Position numbers and translations under genes: made by a program. Below the pieces are notes generated by a model that worked only from the letters and a program-made list of their open reading frames with translations, searched no databases and was not told where the DNA came from. From Rhodocyclaceae bacterium (lineage in GTDB: Bacteria; Pseudomonadota; Gammaproteobacteria; Burkholderiales; Ga0077523), in contig JADCHQ010000008.1 of assembly GCA_020248405.1 (NCBI GenBank), positions 62,001-126,000 on the forward strand: a stretch of 64,000 bases of DNA, given 5' to 3'. Shown piece by piece: positions 15,989 to 24,723 of this stretch (position 1 is its first letter; each line of letters begins with the position of its first letter).

Positions 15989-17665
15989 CTAGGGCACGGG
16001 TGCGCCGTCGAGGGCCGGGTGGGCGAAGATCACGCGCCGGGTGTCGCGGGCCAGCACCCGCAGCGGCACACCGGCATCGCGCAGCGTTTCGAACAGCTCG
16101 GGCTCGGCAAAGCCGTAGGCGCAGGACGCCCCCGTCCAGCGGGCCTGCCACTCGCCCAGCGAGCCGATGGCTAGGGCAGGCTCCTGGCGTAGGCCGAAGG
16201 CCATTTCGTCCTCGAACTCCACCAGTGTGACGGTGCGGCCCAGGTAGAAGGGCAGCGTCTGGTCGTAGGCGCGCACGCTGTAGAAGGGGCAGTCCGGGCG
16301 CAGCCGGGGCCGCACCTCCGCGGCGATGGCGGCGGCAGAGAAGGAGGGTGAGAGCGCGTCGTGGCCGGTAAAGGCGCACTGCCACGCCGCCAGGGAACCC
16401 AGGGAGAGCACGGTGGCCGCCGCCAGCCGCCGTTCCCGCCGCGCCAGCACGAAGGCCGCGGCGCTGGCCAGCAGCGCAATGATCGCCGCCGCCACCACCC
16501 AGTGCTCGAATTGCCGGTACATCTCCACCGTGGTGCGGGCGTTGGCGTAGCCCTCCAGGCGCAGGCCCAGGGCCAGCGCGCCCGCCGCCAGCGGTGCCAG
16601 CAGCAGCGCGTCCCAACGCAGGCTCGCCGCCGGCAGGCGCGGCAGCCGCTCGCCGGCCAGCCAGGCCAGCGCCGGGAACACCGGCAGGATGTAGGAGGGC
16701 AGTTTGGAGCTGGAGGCGCTGAAGAACAGCACGGGAAAGGCAATCCAGCACAGCAGGAACAGCCGCGGCCGAAAGTTCGTGTCCTCGGGCCGCCAGGCGT
16801 CCCAGGCGGCGCGCATCGCCAGGCGCGTCCAGGGCAACGCGCCCGCCAGCAACAGCGGCAGGAAGTACCACCACGGCGCCTCGCGTCGATGCACTGGTGT
16901 GAGGAAGCGCTCGAAGTGCTCGTGCACGAAAAAGAAACGGGCAAACTCCGGATTGGCGCGCGACACCGCCACGAACCACGGTGCGCACAGCGCCGCCACC
17001 AGCAGCACGCCGGCGAGCGGCCGCAGGCGGGTGAGCAGCGCCCACTGCCGGCTTGCCAGCAGGTACAGCGCCACGGCGCCGCCCGGCAGCACCAGCCCGA
17101 CCAGGCCCTTGGAGAGCACCGCCAGGGCGCAGCCGGTCCACGCCACTGTCATGCCGGCGCGCCGCTCGCTGGCCAGGGCCGCGTCGCGCTGCGCCCAAAG
17201 GAAGCCCGCCAGCGCCATCGTGAGCCAGGCGGTGAGCCCCATGTCCAGGGTGTTGAGGTGGCCGTTGGCGGCGATCCACAGCATGCCGGCGGCCAGCGCG
17301 CCGGACAGATCGCCCGCCTCGGCGCCGAACACGCGCCGCCCAGCGCGCCACACCACCAGCACCGCAAGTGCGCCCATGAGCGCGGGCCACAGGCGGGCGG
17401 TCCACTCATCTTGCCCGAAGGCGCGGAAGGACCAGGCCGTGGCCCAGTATTGCAGCGGAGGCTTCTCGAAATACTTGAGGCCGTTCAGGCGCGGGGTGAT
17501 CCAGTCGCCGCTGACGGCCATCTCCCGGGCGATCTCGGCATAGCGCCCTTCGTCGGGGCGGATTAGGCGGCGGGCGTCGAGGTTGCCGAACCACAGCACC
17601 AGGAAGGCCAGCACGGCGGCGGCCACGGTCAGGCGCGAACGGCGGCGCAAGCGCGGCGGTGTCAC
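15989..17665 (-). CDS. arnT: ArnT-like lipid A L-Ara4N transferase (PMT-family glycosyltransferase)
   Basis: A 558-residue polytopic membrane protein with about 12 transmembrane segments. ArnT moves L-Ara4N from its undecaprenyl carrier to lipid A phosphates on the periplasmic side, which gives polymyxin resistance in enterobacteria. The first loop has the conserved acidic motif RPDEGRYAEIAREM and the FEKPPLQYW segment typical of ArnT. The GTG at 17665 is chosen because it overlaps the mnmH stop (GTGA) and puts the first helix near the N-terminus; the open frame continues upstream only as antisense overlap with mnmH. Confidence 0.9.
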   Translation of the reverse strand: MTPPRLRRRSRLTVAAAVLAFLVLWFGNLDARRLIRPDEGRYAEIAREMAVSGDWITPRLNGLKYFEKPPLQYWATAWSFRAFGQDEWTARLWPALMGALAVLVVWRAGRRVFGAEAGDLSGALAAGMLWIAANGHLNTLDMGLTAWLTMALAGFLWAQRDAALASERRAGMTVAWTGCALAVLSKGLVGLVLPGGAVALYLLASRQWALLTRLRPLAGVLLVAALCAPWFVAVSRANPEFARFFFVHEHFERFLTPVHRREAPWWYFLPLLLAGALPWTRLAMRAAWDAWRPEDTNFRPRLFLLCWIAFPVLFFSASSSKLPSYILPVFPALAWLAGERLPRLPAASLRWDALLLAPLAAGALALGLRLEGYANARTTVEMYRQFEHWVVAAAIIALLASAAAFVLARRERRLAAATVLSLGSLAAWQCAFTGHDALSPSFSAAAIAAEVRPRLRPDCPFYSVRAYDQTLPFYLGRTVTLVEFEDEMAFGLRQEPALAIGSLGEWQARWTGASCAYGFAEPELFETLRDAGVPLRVLARDTRRVIFAHPALDGAPVP

Positions 17666-18729
17666 GCCGCGGCCGGCAGCGCCGCGGCCGCCAGGGCGCG
17701 CGCCAGCGCGCTCCAGGATTCGTCGGTGTCGGCCGTCACCGGTACCGGCAGCGCCCGGTCCCAGGCCGCGAAGTGGCGGCCGATGGAGCGCAGGTAGGCA
17801 GGGTCGTAGTGGCGCTCCAGCAGGTCGGCCACCAGCGCATCCCACTGGCCATGTGCGGCCAGATCGAGCCATGCGCGCACTCGCCCGTGGCCGTGCTGCA
17901 CGGCCAGCACCCGCAGGCGCGGCTCCAGCAGGTGGGGCTGATCGAGATAGTGGTTGTACTCGCGCCGCAACAGCGCCACCCGCAGCGCCATGGGGGCTTC
18001 CAGCCGCAGGCATGCGCTGGCGCGCAAACGCTGTACCACGGCCTCGGGCACGCGCACCGCGCCCACGCGAGGGCTTTCCGACTCGGCGTACACCGGGCGC
18101 GATGCATCCAGGCGGCGCAACCAATCCCACAGCCGGCTCTCGAACCGCTTCTGCGAGGGCTGTGGCTCGCCGGGCAGATCGCCCAGGATGGAGCCGCGAT
18201 GGGCGGCGAGCGACTCCAGGTCGAGCACCTGTTCGCCGTACTGCGCCAGCGCCCGCAGCAGGCGGCTCTTGCCGGTGCCCGTGAGGCCGCACAGCACCCG
18301 AATCTCGAAGCGCGCCGGCCAGGCTTCCAGGTCGGCCACCACCTGACGGCGCCAGGCGCGATAGCCGCCTTCCAGTTGCCGCGCGTCCCACCCGATGGCG
18401 CGCAGCACCGTGGTGAGGGCACCGCTGCGCTGGCCGCCGCGCCAGCAGTACACCAGCGGCTTCCAGTGGCGGTCGTGGTGCCGGAAGCGCGTTTCCACAT
18501 GGCGCGCGATGTTGCCCGCCACCAGCGCGGCACCCAGCTTGCGCGCGGCGAAGGGCGAGTCGTGCACGTACACCGTGCCCACGCGGGCCCGTTCCAGATC
18601 ATCGAGCACCGGCACGTTGAGCGCGCCGGGCACGTGGTCGAGGGCAAACTCCGACGGCGATCGCACGTCGAGGATGTGGCCAAACTGAGGAAGCTCCGCC
18701 GGGGCGGCGCTATCGGGACGGGCGTTCAT
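17662..18729 (-). CDS. mnmH: tRNA 2-selenouridine synthase MnmH (SelU/YbbB)
   Basis: A 355-residue enzyme that replaces the 2-thio group of wobble uridines with selenium via a geranylated intermediate. An N-terminal rhodanese domain carries the active Cys95 in YCWRGGQRSGA, followed by a P-loop domain with GLTGTGKS at 148-155. The ATG at 18729 gives the usual length. It ends within the arnT start. It requires selenophosphate, but selD is not in this window. The linkage to ybbA, ybbP and tesA resembles the E. coli ybb region, where ybbB is close by. Confidence 0.93.
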   Translation of the reverse strand: MNARPDSAAPAELPQFGHILDVRSPSEFALDHVPGALNVPVLDDLERARVGTVYVHDSPFAARKLGAALVAGNIARHVETRFRHHDRHWKPLVYCWRGGQRSGALTTVLRAIGWDARQLEGGYRAWRRQVVADLEAWPARFEIRVLCGLTGTGKSRLLRALAQYGEQVLDLESLAAHRGSILGDLPGEPQPSQKRFESRLWDWLRRLDASRPVYAESESPRVGAVRVPEAVVQRLRASACLRLEAPMALRVALLRREYNHYLDQPHLLEPRLRVLAVQHGHGRVRAWLDLAAHGQWDALVADLLERHYDPAYLRSIGRHFAAWDRALPVPVTADTDESWSALARALAAAALPAAA

Positions 18730-18803
18730 GCTGTACTCGAAGGGCCCAGCCCGGGCCCGCATGCGGGCGTCCGGCGTGACCGGTCGCGAGGCCCCGGATT
18801 CTC

Positions 18804-19502
18804 TCACGCGCCCGGCACGGGGAGAAGCAAACCGGCCCGCGCCCTGGCCTTGCGAAGGAGCGGTTCAAGTGCCGGCCACACCGTGTCGAGCATGCGCGGC
18901 TGGGCGCTGGCCACGGGGTGGATGCCGTCGTCCTGGAACAAGTCGCGCCGATCGCCGAAACCCTCGAACAGGAAAGGCACCCAGGCGGCGCGCTGGGTGT
19001 GTGCCACTTCGCCGAACAGCGCATGGAAACGGCGCCCGTACTCGGCGCCGTAATTGGGCGGCAGGCGCATGCCCAGGATGAGCACCTGCGCGCCGGCGGT
19101 GCGCGACGCGGCTGCCATGGCAGACAGGTTGTCGCGCACGCCGTCCAGCGCCGCGCCGCGCAGTCCGTCATTGGCGCCCAGTTCCAGGATCACCACCGCC
19201 GGACGGTGCTGCGCCAGCAGTGCCGCCAGCCGGTTGCGGCCGCCGAGGGTGGTTTCTCCGGAGATGCTGGCGTTCACCACCTTGAATCCGGGCGCCTCGC
19301 GCATCATCTTCTCCCGCAGCAGGTCCACCCAGCCGCGGCCAGCCGGCAGCCCATAGGCGGCGGAGAGGCTGTCGCCGTGCACCAGCACCACCGGCGCCGT
19401 GGCATTCTGGGCGAAGGCCTGGTTGAACCCTGCGCCCGCCACCACGGTCAGCATCACCAGCACGCTGCGCACCCTTGACCAACCCTTCGAGTTCACGATC
19501 AT
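18804..19502 (-). CDS. tesA: Periplasmic GDSL esterase/thioesterase I (TesA family)
   Basis: A 232-residue SGNH hydrolase acting on acyl-CoA thioesters, esters and lysophospholipids, placed in the periplasm by a signal peptide (residues about 1-32). The nucleophile Ser45 is in VHGDSLSAAYG; block II Gly is in SISGETTLGG, block III Asn in LGANDGLRG, and the DxxH pair in QDDGIHPV. The ATG at 19502 is supported by GGAAG at 19505-19509. That ATG and the ybbA ATG lie in one CATG tetranucleotide, so the genes diverge back to back with no spacer. Confidence 0.93.
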   Translation of the reverse strand: MIVNSKGWSRVRSVLVMLTVVAGAGFNQAFAQNATAPVVLVHGDSLSAAYGLPAGRGWVDLLREKMMREAPGFKVVNASISGETTLGGRNRLAALLAQHRPAVVILELGANDGLRGAALDGVRDNLSAMAAASRTAGAQVLILGMRLPPNYGAEYGRRFHALFGEVAHTQRAAWVPFLFEGFGDRRDLFQDDGIHPVASAQPRMLDTVWPALEPLLRKARARAGLLLPVPGA

Positions 19503-20211
19503 GTCTTCCATCATTACCGCCGACGCATTGACCAAGGAAGTCTCCACCGGTTCGGACCGGCTGGTGATTCTCGATCACGTGAGCTTTGCCATCTCGGCCG
19601 GCGAAAGCGTGGCTGTGGTGGGCGCCTCGGGCTCCGGCAAGACCACGTTGCTGGGGTTGCTTGCCGGACTGGACACGCCCACCCGCGGGCGGGTGATGCT
19701 GGCGGGGCGTGACCTGGGCGCCATGGACGAGGACGGCCGCGCGCGCCTGCGCCGCGAGGCCGTGGGCTTCGTGTTCCAGTCCTTTCAGTTGCTGCCGGCC
19801 CTCACCGCGCTCGAGAACGTGATGCTGCCTCTGGAACTGGGCGGCGTGGCGGCGGCGCGCGAGACGGCGGCGGCTCTGCTGGGGCGCGTGGGCCTGGCGG
19901 CGCGGCTGCGCCACTACCCGCGCCAGCTCTCCGGCGGCGAGCAACAGCGGGTGGCCATCGCCCGTGCCTTCGCCGGGCCACCCCAGGTGCTGTTTGCCGA
20001 CGAGCCCACGGGTAACCTGGACGCCGCCACGGGCTGCGAGATCGTGGACCTGATGTTCGAGCTCAACCGCGACCGCCACACCACGCTGGTGCTGGTGACC
20101 CACGATGAGGCGTTGTCCCGGCGCTGCGCGCGCCGCCTGCGGCTGTCGGCCGGCCGCCTGGAAGCCGACGAGCGCGGCGCCCCGGTCCGGCTTGCGGCCG
20201 TGGCGCCGTGA
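19501..20211 (+). CDS. ybbA: ABC transporter ATPase YbbA (LolD/MacB-like)
   Basis: A 236-residue ABC ATPase. It has Walker A GASGSGKT (41-48), Q-loop FQSFQLLPAL, signature LSGGEQQRVAIARA from about residue 143, and Walker B VLFADEPTGNLD. It pairs with the FtsX-type permease encoded next, whose GTG start overlaps its TGA. The E. coli tesA-ybbA-ybbP arrangement is the same. No clear Shine-Dalgarno precedes the ATG at 19501, and its promoter must lie inside tesA. The transported substrate is not established. Confidence 0.93.
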   Translation: MSSIITADALTKEVSTGSDRLVILDHVSFAISAGESVAVVGASGSGKTTLLGLLAGLDTPTRGRVMLAGRDLGAMDEDGRARLRREAVGFVFQSFQLLPALTALENVMLPLELGGVAAARETAAALLGRVGLAARLRHYPRQLSGGEQQRVAIARAFAGPPQVLFADEPTGNLDAATGCEIVDLMFELNRDRHTTLVLVTHDEALSRRCARRLRLSAGRLEADERGAPVRLAAVAP

Positions 20212-22721
20212 GCATGGGTGCGGGCCTGGGGCCCGCCGGCGTTCTGCGCCTGGCGTTGCGGCTGCTGGGGCGCGATTTCCGCGCCGGCGAGCTTCGGCTC
20301 ATGGCGCTGTCCCTGGTGCTGGCCGTGGCCAGCTTCACCACCGTGGCGTTCTTCGCCGACCGGGTGCGCCAGGCCCTGAGCCGCGAGGCAAGCCAGCTGC
20401 TGGGCGCCGACCTGGTGGTGGTGTCCGACCGTCCTATCGAGGCCCTGCTGGCTGAGGAAGCCAGCCGCCTGGGCCTGTCTCGCACCGCCACCACGCGCTT
20501 CCCCAGCATGATCTCGGGCGCCCAGGAAAGCCTGCTCACGGAGATCAAGGCCGTGGGCGAGGGTTACCCGCTGCGGGGCCGCCTGCGCATCGCCGGCCCT
20601 GACGGCGTGCCGCGCCCCATGGTGGGCGCGCCCGCGCCGGGTGAGGCCTGGGTGGACGAGCGCGCCTTCACGCGCCTGGGCTTGCGGTTCGGCGGCCCGG
20701 TGAACGTGGGCGACCGCGCCCTCAAGGTGGCTGCCCGGGTGGTGGACGATCCCGACACCAGCATCGGGTTCCTCAACGTGATGCCGCGGCTGATGCTCAA
20801 CGCCGCCGACCTGCCCGCCACCGGGCTCATCCAGACGGGAAGCCGCGTCATCTATCGGCTGATGGTGTCTGGCAGCCGCGAGGCGGTGGACGCCTTTCGC
20901 GCCTTCGCCGCGCCGCGTGCCGGTCCCGGCCAGCGCGTGGAGGATGTGCGCGATGCGCGCCCCGAGATCCGCAGCGCCCTGGAGCGCGCCGAACGCTTCC
21001 TGGGGCTGGCCTCGCTGCTGTCGGTGATCCTGGCCGCGGTGGCCGTGGCACTGGCGGCGCGGCGCTACCTGCAGCGCCATCTGGACGCCTGCGCGGTGAT
21101 GCGCTGCCTGGGCGCGAGCCGTGCCCAGACGGTGTGGATACACGCCCTGCAACTGGCCGTGTTGGGGCTGGCCGCCGGGTTGGCGGGCTGTGGGGCCGGC
21201 TTCGCCGCCCAGTGGGGGTTGTCCGCGCTGCTCGCTCCCGTGGTGCAGGTGAGCCTGCCGCCGCCCTCGGTGGCGCCGGCCCTGCAGGGAATTGCTGCGG
21301 GCTTCGTGCTGCTGCTGGGCTTCGCGCTGCCGCCGCTGGCGGCCCTGGGCCGCGTGCCCACGTTGCGGGTGCTGCGCCGCGACCTCGGTCCGCCCCGGGG
21401 AACGGCGTGGCTCGGCCACGCCGCCGGGTTGGCGGCCGTGGTGGCGCTGATCCTCTGGCACACCCGCGACCTGAAGCTGGCCGCCTGGGTGCTGGGAGGG
21501 CTGGCGATGGCGGCGGTTGTGTCGGCGGCGGTGGCGCTGGGCCTCGTGCGCGCCGCGGCGAGCGTGGGGCGCGAGGCCGGTTTTGCCTGGCGCTTCGGGC
21601 TGGCCAACCTGTCGCGCCGCGCGCTGGGCAGCGTGGTGCAGGTGGTGGCGCTGGGGGCGGGGCTGCTGGCGCTCATCCTGATGTCCATCACCCGCGCCGA
21701 CCTGCTGGACAGCTGGCAGCGCTCCTTGCCGCCGGAGGCGCCCAACCGCTTCCTGGTGAACATCCAGCCCGACCAGAGGCAGGCGCTGGCGGAGTTCTTC
21801 GCCGCCGAGGGCCGCCCCGCGCCGCAACTGTTTCCCATGGTGCGCGGGCGTCTCGCGGCCATCAACGATCAGCCCGTAAATGCATCGAGCTTCGGCGACG
21901 AGCGTGCGCGCCGGCTGGTGGATCGCGAGTTCAATCTCTCCTGGGCGCAACGTCCCCAGCTGGACAACGTGATTGTCGCGGGCCAATGGTGGAGCCGGCA
22001 GCCGCCCGCGCCGTTGCAGTTTTCCGTGGAGCAGGGCATCGCCGACACGCTGGGCCTCAAGCTGGGCGACCGGCTGCGCTACGACGTGGCGGGCACGCCC
22101 CTGGAGGGCGCCATCACCAGTCTGCGCAAGGTGCAATGGGACAGCTTCCGGGTGAACTTCTTCGTGGTGGCGCCGCCCGGCACGCTGGACGACTACCCGG
22201 TGAGCTGGGTCACCAGCTTCCACCTGCCGGCCGGCGAGGCCGCCCTCATGGACCGCTTGGTGAAGCGCTTTCCCAACCTGCTGGTGGTGGACGTGGCAGC
22301 GGTGCTGGCCCAGGTGCAAACCATGATGGACCAGGTGATCCGCGCCGTGGAGTATGTGTTCCTGTTCAGCGTGGCGGCGGGGCTGCTGGTGCTGTTCGCA
22401 GCCATCCAGAGCACCCACGACGAGCGCGTGCGCGAGGCCGCCATCCTGCGCACCCTGGGCGGCGACAGCCGGCAGTTGCGGCAGGCCCAGGCGGCGGAGT
22501 TCGTGGCCGTGGGCGCGCTGTCGGGCCTGCTGGCCGCGGTGGGCGCCACGGCCCTGGGCTGGGTGCTGGCCGAGCGGGTGCTGAATGTGCCGTACACCCT
22601 CGACCCCTGGGTGTGGGCCGTGGGGCTGGTGGCGGGCGGCGCGGGCGTGCTGGCCGCGGGTCTGCTGGGCACCCGCCAGGTGGTACGCGCCTCGCCCATG
22701 GAGACCCTGCGCCGGGCCTGA
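20208..22721 (+). CDS. ybbP: ABC transporter permease YbbP (FtsX family)
   Basis: An 837-residue inner-membrane permease with about ten transmembrane helices. It has one N-terminal helix and a large periplasmic domain, then a first FtsX core (about residues 265-400), a middle helix pair, a second periplasmic domain and a C-terminal FtsX core (about 710-835, with HDERVREAAILRTLGGDSRQ compressed into the coupling region). This is the YbbP duplicated layout. It starts with GTG overlapping the ybbA stop. With YbbA it probably forms a mechanotransmission-type ABC system rather than a classical importer (family knowledge). Confidence 0.92.
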   Translation: MSMGAGLGPAGVLRLALRLLGRDFRAGELRLMALSLVLAVASFTTVAFFADRVRQALSREASQLLGADLVVVSDRPIEALLAEEASRLGLSRTATTRFPSMISGAQESLLTEIKAVGEGYPLRGRLRIAGPDGVPRPMVGAPAPGEAWVDERAFTRLGLRFGGPVNVGDRALKVAARVVDDPDTSIGFLNVMPRLMLNAADLPATGLIQTGSRVIYRLMVSGSREAVDAFRAFAAPRAGPGQRVEDVRDARPEIRSALERAERFLGLASLLSVILAAVAVALAARRYLQRHLDACAVMRCLGASRAQTVWIHALQLAVLGLAAGLAGCGAGFAAQWGLSALLAPVVQVSLPPPSVAPALQGIAAGFVLLLGFALPPLAALGRVPTLRVLRRDLGPPRGTAWLGHAAGLAAVVALILWHTRDLKLAAWVLGGLAMAAVVSAAVALGLVRAAASVGREAGFAWRFGLANLSRRALGSVVQVVALGAGLLALILMSITRADLLDSWQRSLPPEAPNRFLVNIQPDQRQALAEFFAAEGRPAPQLFPMVRGRLAAINDQPVNASSFGDERARRLVDREFNLSWAQRPQLDNVIVAGQWWSRQPPAPLQFSVEQGIADTLGLKLGDRLRYDVAGTPLEGAITSLRKVQWDSFRVNFFVVAPPGTLDDYPVSWVTSFHLPAGEAALMDRLVKRFPNLLVVDVAAVLAQVQTMMDQVIRAVEYVFLFSVAAGLLVLFAAIQSTHDERVREAAILRTLGGDSRQLRQAQAAEFVAVGALSGLLAAVGATALGWVLAERVLNVPYTLDPWVWAVGLVAGGAGVLAAGLLGTRQVVRASPMETLRRA

Positions 22722-22844
22722 ACGGCGGCCTGCCAGAGGGGCTCCCTGCGCGTCCGGCAGGAAAACGCGAGCGGCGAATCGTCAGGTTGGCGCGGCTGAA
22801 ACCCGAATTCCAGACTTCAACCGCATATTGCAACGCTGCAGAGT

Positions 22845-22878
22845 TATACTCGCAGGCTTTTTTCCCGCTTCCAGGAGG
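22845..22878 (+). promoter_or_regulatory. -10-like element and strong ribosome-binding site for typA
   Basis: TATACT at 22845-22850 resembles a -10 box, but no good -35 lies at the proper distance. AGGAGG at 22873-22878 sits five bases before the GTG at 22884 and fixes that start. Confidence 0.4.
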
Positions 22879-22883
22879 CCTTC

Positions 22884-24707
22884 GTGCCCCGCCTCATTCG
22901 CAACATCGCCATCATCGCCCACGTGGACCACGGCAAGACCACGCTGGTGGACCAGTTGCTGCGCCAGTCCGGCACCTTCGCCGCCCACCAGCAGGTGGCC
23001 GAGCGGGTGATGGATTCCAACGACCTGGAGCGTGAGCGCGGCATCACCATCCTGGCGAAGAACTGCGCCATCGACTATCAGGGGGTGCACATCAACCTGG
23101 TGGACACCCCCGGCCACGCCGACTTCGGCGGCGAGGTGGAGCGGGTGCTGGGCATGGTGGACGGCGTGTTGTTGTTGGTGGACGCGGTGGAGGGGCCCAT
23201 GCCCCAGACGCGCTTCGTCACCCGCAAGGCGCTGGCCCTTGGCCTACGCCCCATCGTGGTGGTGAACAAGATCGACCGCGACGGCGCCCGCCCCGACTGG
23301 GTGATTAACCACACCTTCGAACTGTTCGACAAGCTCGGCGCCACCGAGGATCAGCTCGATTTCCCCGTGGTGTATGCCTCGGCGCTGCAGGGCTGGGCCA
23401 CGCTGGATGCCAGCCAGAAGGGCACCGACATGCGCCCGCTGTTCGATAAGGTGCTTGAGCACGTGCCCGCCCCGGTGGAGGACGATGTGGAGGGCGCCGC
23501 GCAACTGCGCATCCACGCCCTGGACTACTCCAGCTATGTGGGCCGTATCGGCATCGGCAAGGTGCACCGCGGCCGGCTGCGCCCCGGGCAGGAGGTGGCG
23601 GTGCTGCAGGGCGACGAATTCGTCACCAAGGCAAAGGTCAGCCAGGTAATGGGCTTCAAGGGCCTGGAGCGCGTGCCCATGGACGAGGCCCAGGCGGGCG
23701 ACATCGTCATGGTCACCGGCATCGACGAACTCGCCATCGGCTGCACCGTGGCCGACCGCGACGCCCCCGAGGGCCTTCCCACCCTGAAGGTGGACGAGCC
23801 CACCCTTACCATGCATTTCATGGTTAACACCTCGCCCCTGGCCGGCCAGGAGGGCAAGTACGTCACCAGCCGCCAGATCCGCGACCGGCTGCAGAAAGAG
23901 CTGCTCACCAACATGGCGCTGCGGGTGGAAGACACCGAGGACGCAGACGTGTTCCTGGTGTCGGGCCGCGGCGAGCTTCACCTCACCATCCTCATCGAGA
24001 ACATGCGCCGCGAAGGCTACGAGCTGGCCGTGGGCCGGCCCATGGTGATTCGCAAGGTCATCGATGGCGAGGTGTGCGAGCCCTACGAGCTGCTCACCAT
24101 GGACGTGGAAGAGGCCCACCAGGGCGCCGTCATGGAGGCGCTGGGGTATCGCAAGGGCGAACTGGCCGACATGGTGCCCGACGGGCGCGGGCGCGTACGG
24201 CTCGATTACCGCGTGCCGGCTCGCGGCCTGATCGGCTTCCAGGGCGAGTTCATGAACCTCACCCGCGGAACGGGCCTGATGAGCCACGTGTTCGACGACT
24301 ACGGCACGGTAAAGGGCGACATCCCCGGCCGCCGCAACGGCGTGCTGGTGTCCCAGGAAGACGGCGAGGCCGTGGCCTACTCGCTGTTCAGCCTTCAGGA
24401 GCGCGGCCGGCTGTTCGTGGCGCCGGGCGAGAAACTCTACGAGGGCATGATCGTCGGTATCCACTCGCGCGACAACGACCTGGTGGTGAACCCCATCAAG
24501 ACCAAGAAGCTCACCAACGTGCGTGCCGCGGGCAAGGACGAGAACATCCTGCTTACGCCGCCCGTGCAGCTCACGCTGGAGTATGCGGTGGAGTTCATCG
24601 ATGACGACGAGCTGGCCGAGATCACGCCGAAGTCCATCCGCATCCGCAAGCGTTTCCTCAAGGAGCACGAGCGCAAGCGCGCCTCGCGCACCGCCGAGGT
24701 GGCGTAA
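22884..24707 (+). CDS. typA: Ribosome-associated GTPase TypA/BipA
   Basis: A 607-residue translational GTPase related to EF-G that helps 50S assembly and adaptation to stress and low temperature. G1 is AHVDHGKTT (residues 12-20), G2 lies in ERERGITI, G3 is DTPGH and G4 is NKID. Domains II, III and V follow, with the TypA-specific C-terminal domain. The start is GTG at 22884, preceded by AGGAGG. Length is normal. Confidence 0.97.
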   Translation: MPRLIRNIAIIAHVDHGKTTLVDQLLRQSGTFAAHQQVAERVMDSNDLERERGITILAKNCAIDYQGVHINLVDTPGHADFGGEVERVLGMVDGVLLLVDAVEGPMPQTRFVTRKALALGLRPIVVVNKIDRDGARPDWVINHTFELFDKLGATEDQLDFPVVYASALQGWATLDASQKGTDMRPLFDKVLEHVPAPVEDDVEGAAQLRIHALDYSSYVGRIGIGKVHRGRLRPGQEVAVLQGDEFVTKAKVSQVMGFKGLERVPMDEAQAGDIVMVTGIDELAIGCTVADRDAPEGLPTLKVDEPTLTMHFMVNTSPLAGQEGKYVTSRQIRDRLQKELLTNMALRVEDTEDADVFLVSGRGELHLTILIENMRREGYELAVGRPMVIRKVIDGEVCEPYELLTMDVEEAHQGAVMEALGYRKGELADMVPDGRGRVRLDYRVPARGLIGFQGEFMNLTRGTGLMSHVFDDYGTVKGDIPGRRNGVLVSQEDGEAVAYSLFSLQERGRLFVAPGEKLYEGMIVGIHSRDNDLVVNPIKTKKLTNVRAAGKDENILLTPPVQLTLEYAVEFIDDDELAEITPKSIRIRKRFLKEHERKRASRTAEVA

Positions 24708-24723
24708 GGGGTTCGCAGCTGCC

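Noticed and set aside
17666..18391. N-terminal extension of arnT by 242 codons
   Set aside because: The extension lies antisense-like in mnmH and is Arg/Gly/Pro-rich; the GTG at 17665 overlaps the mnmH stop and starts just before the first membrane helix.
19914..22418. 834-codon minus-strand open frame opposite ybbA and ybbP
   Set aside because: Gln/His/Gly/Arg-rich antisense frame with no recognisable domain.
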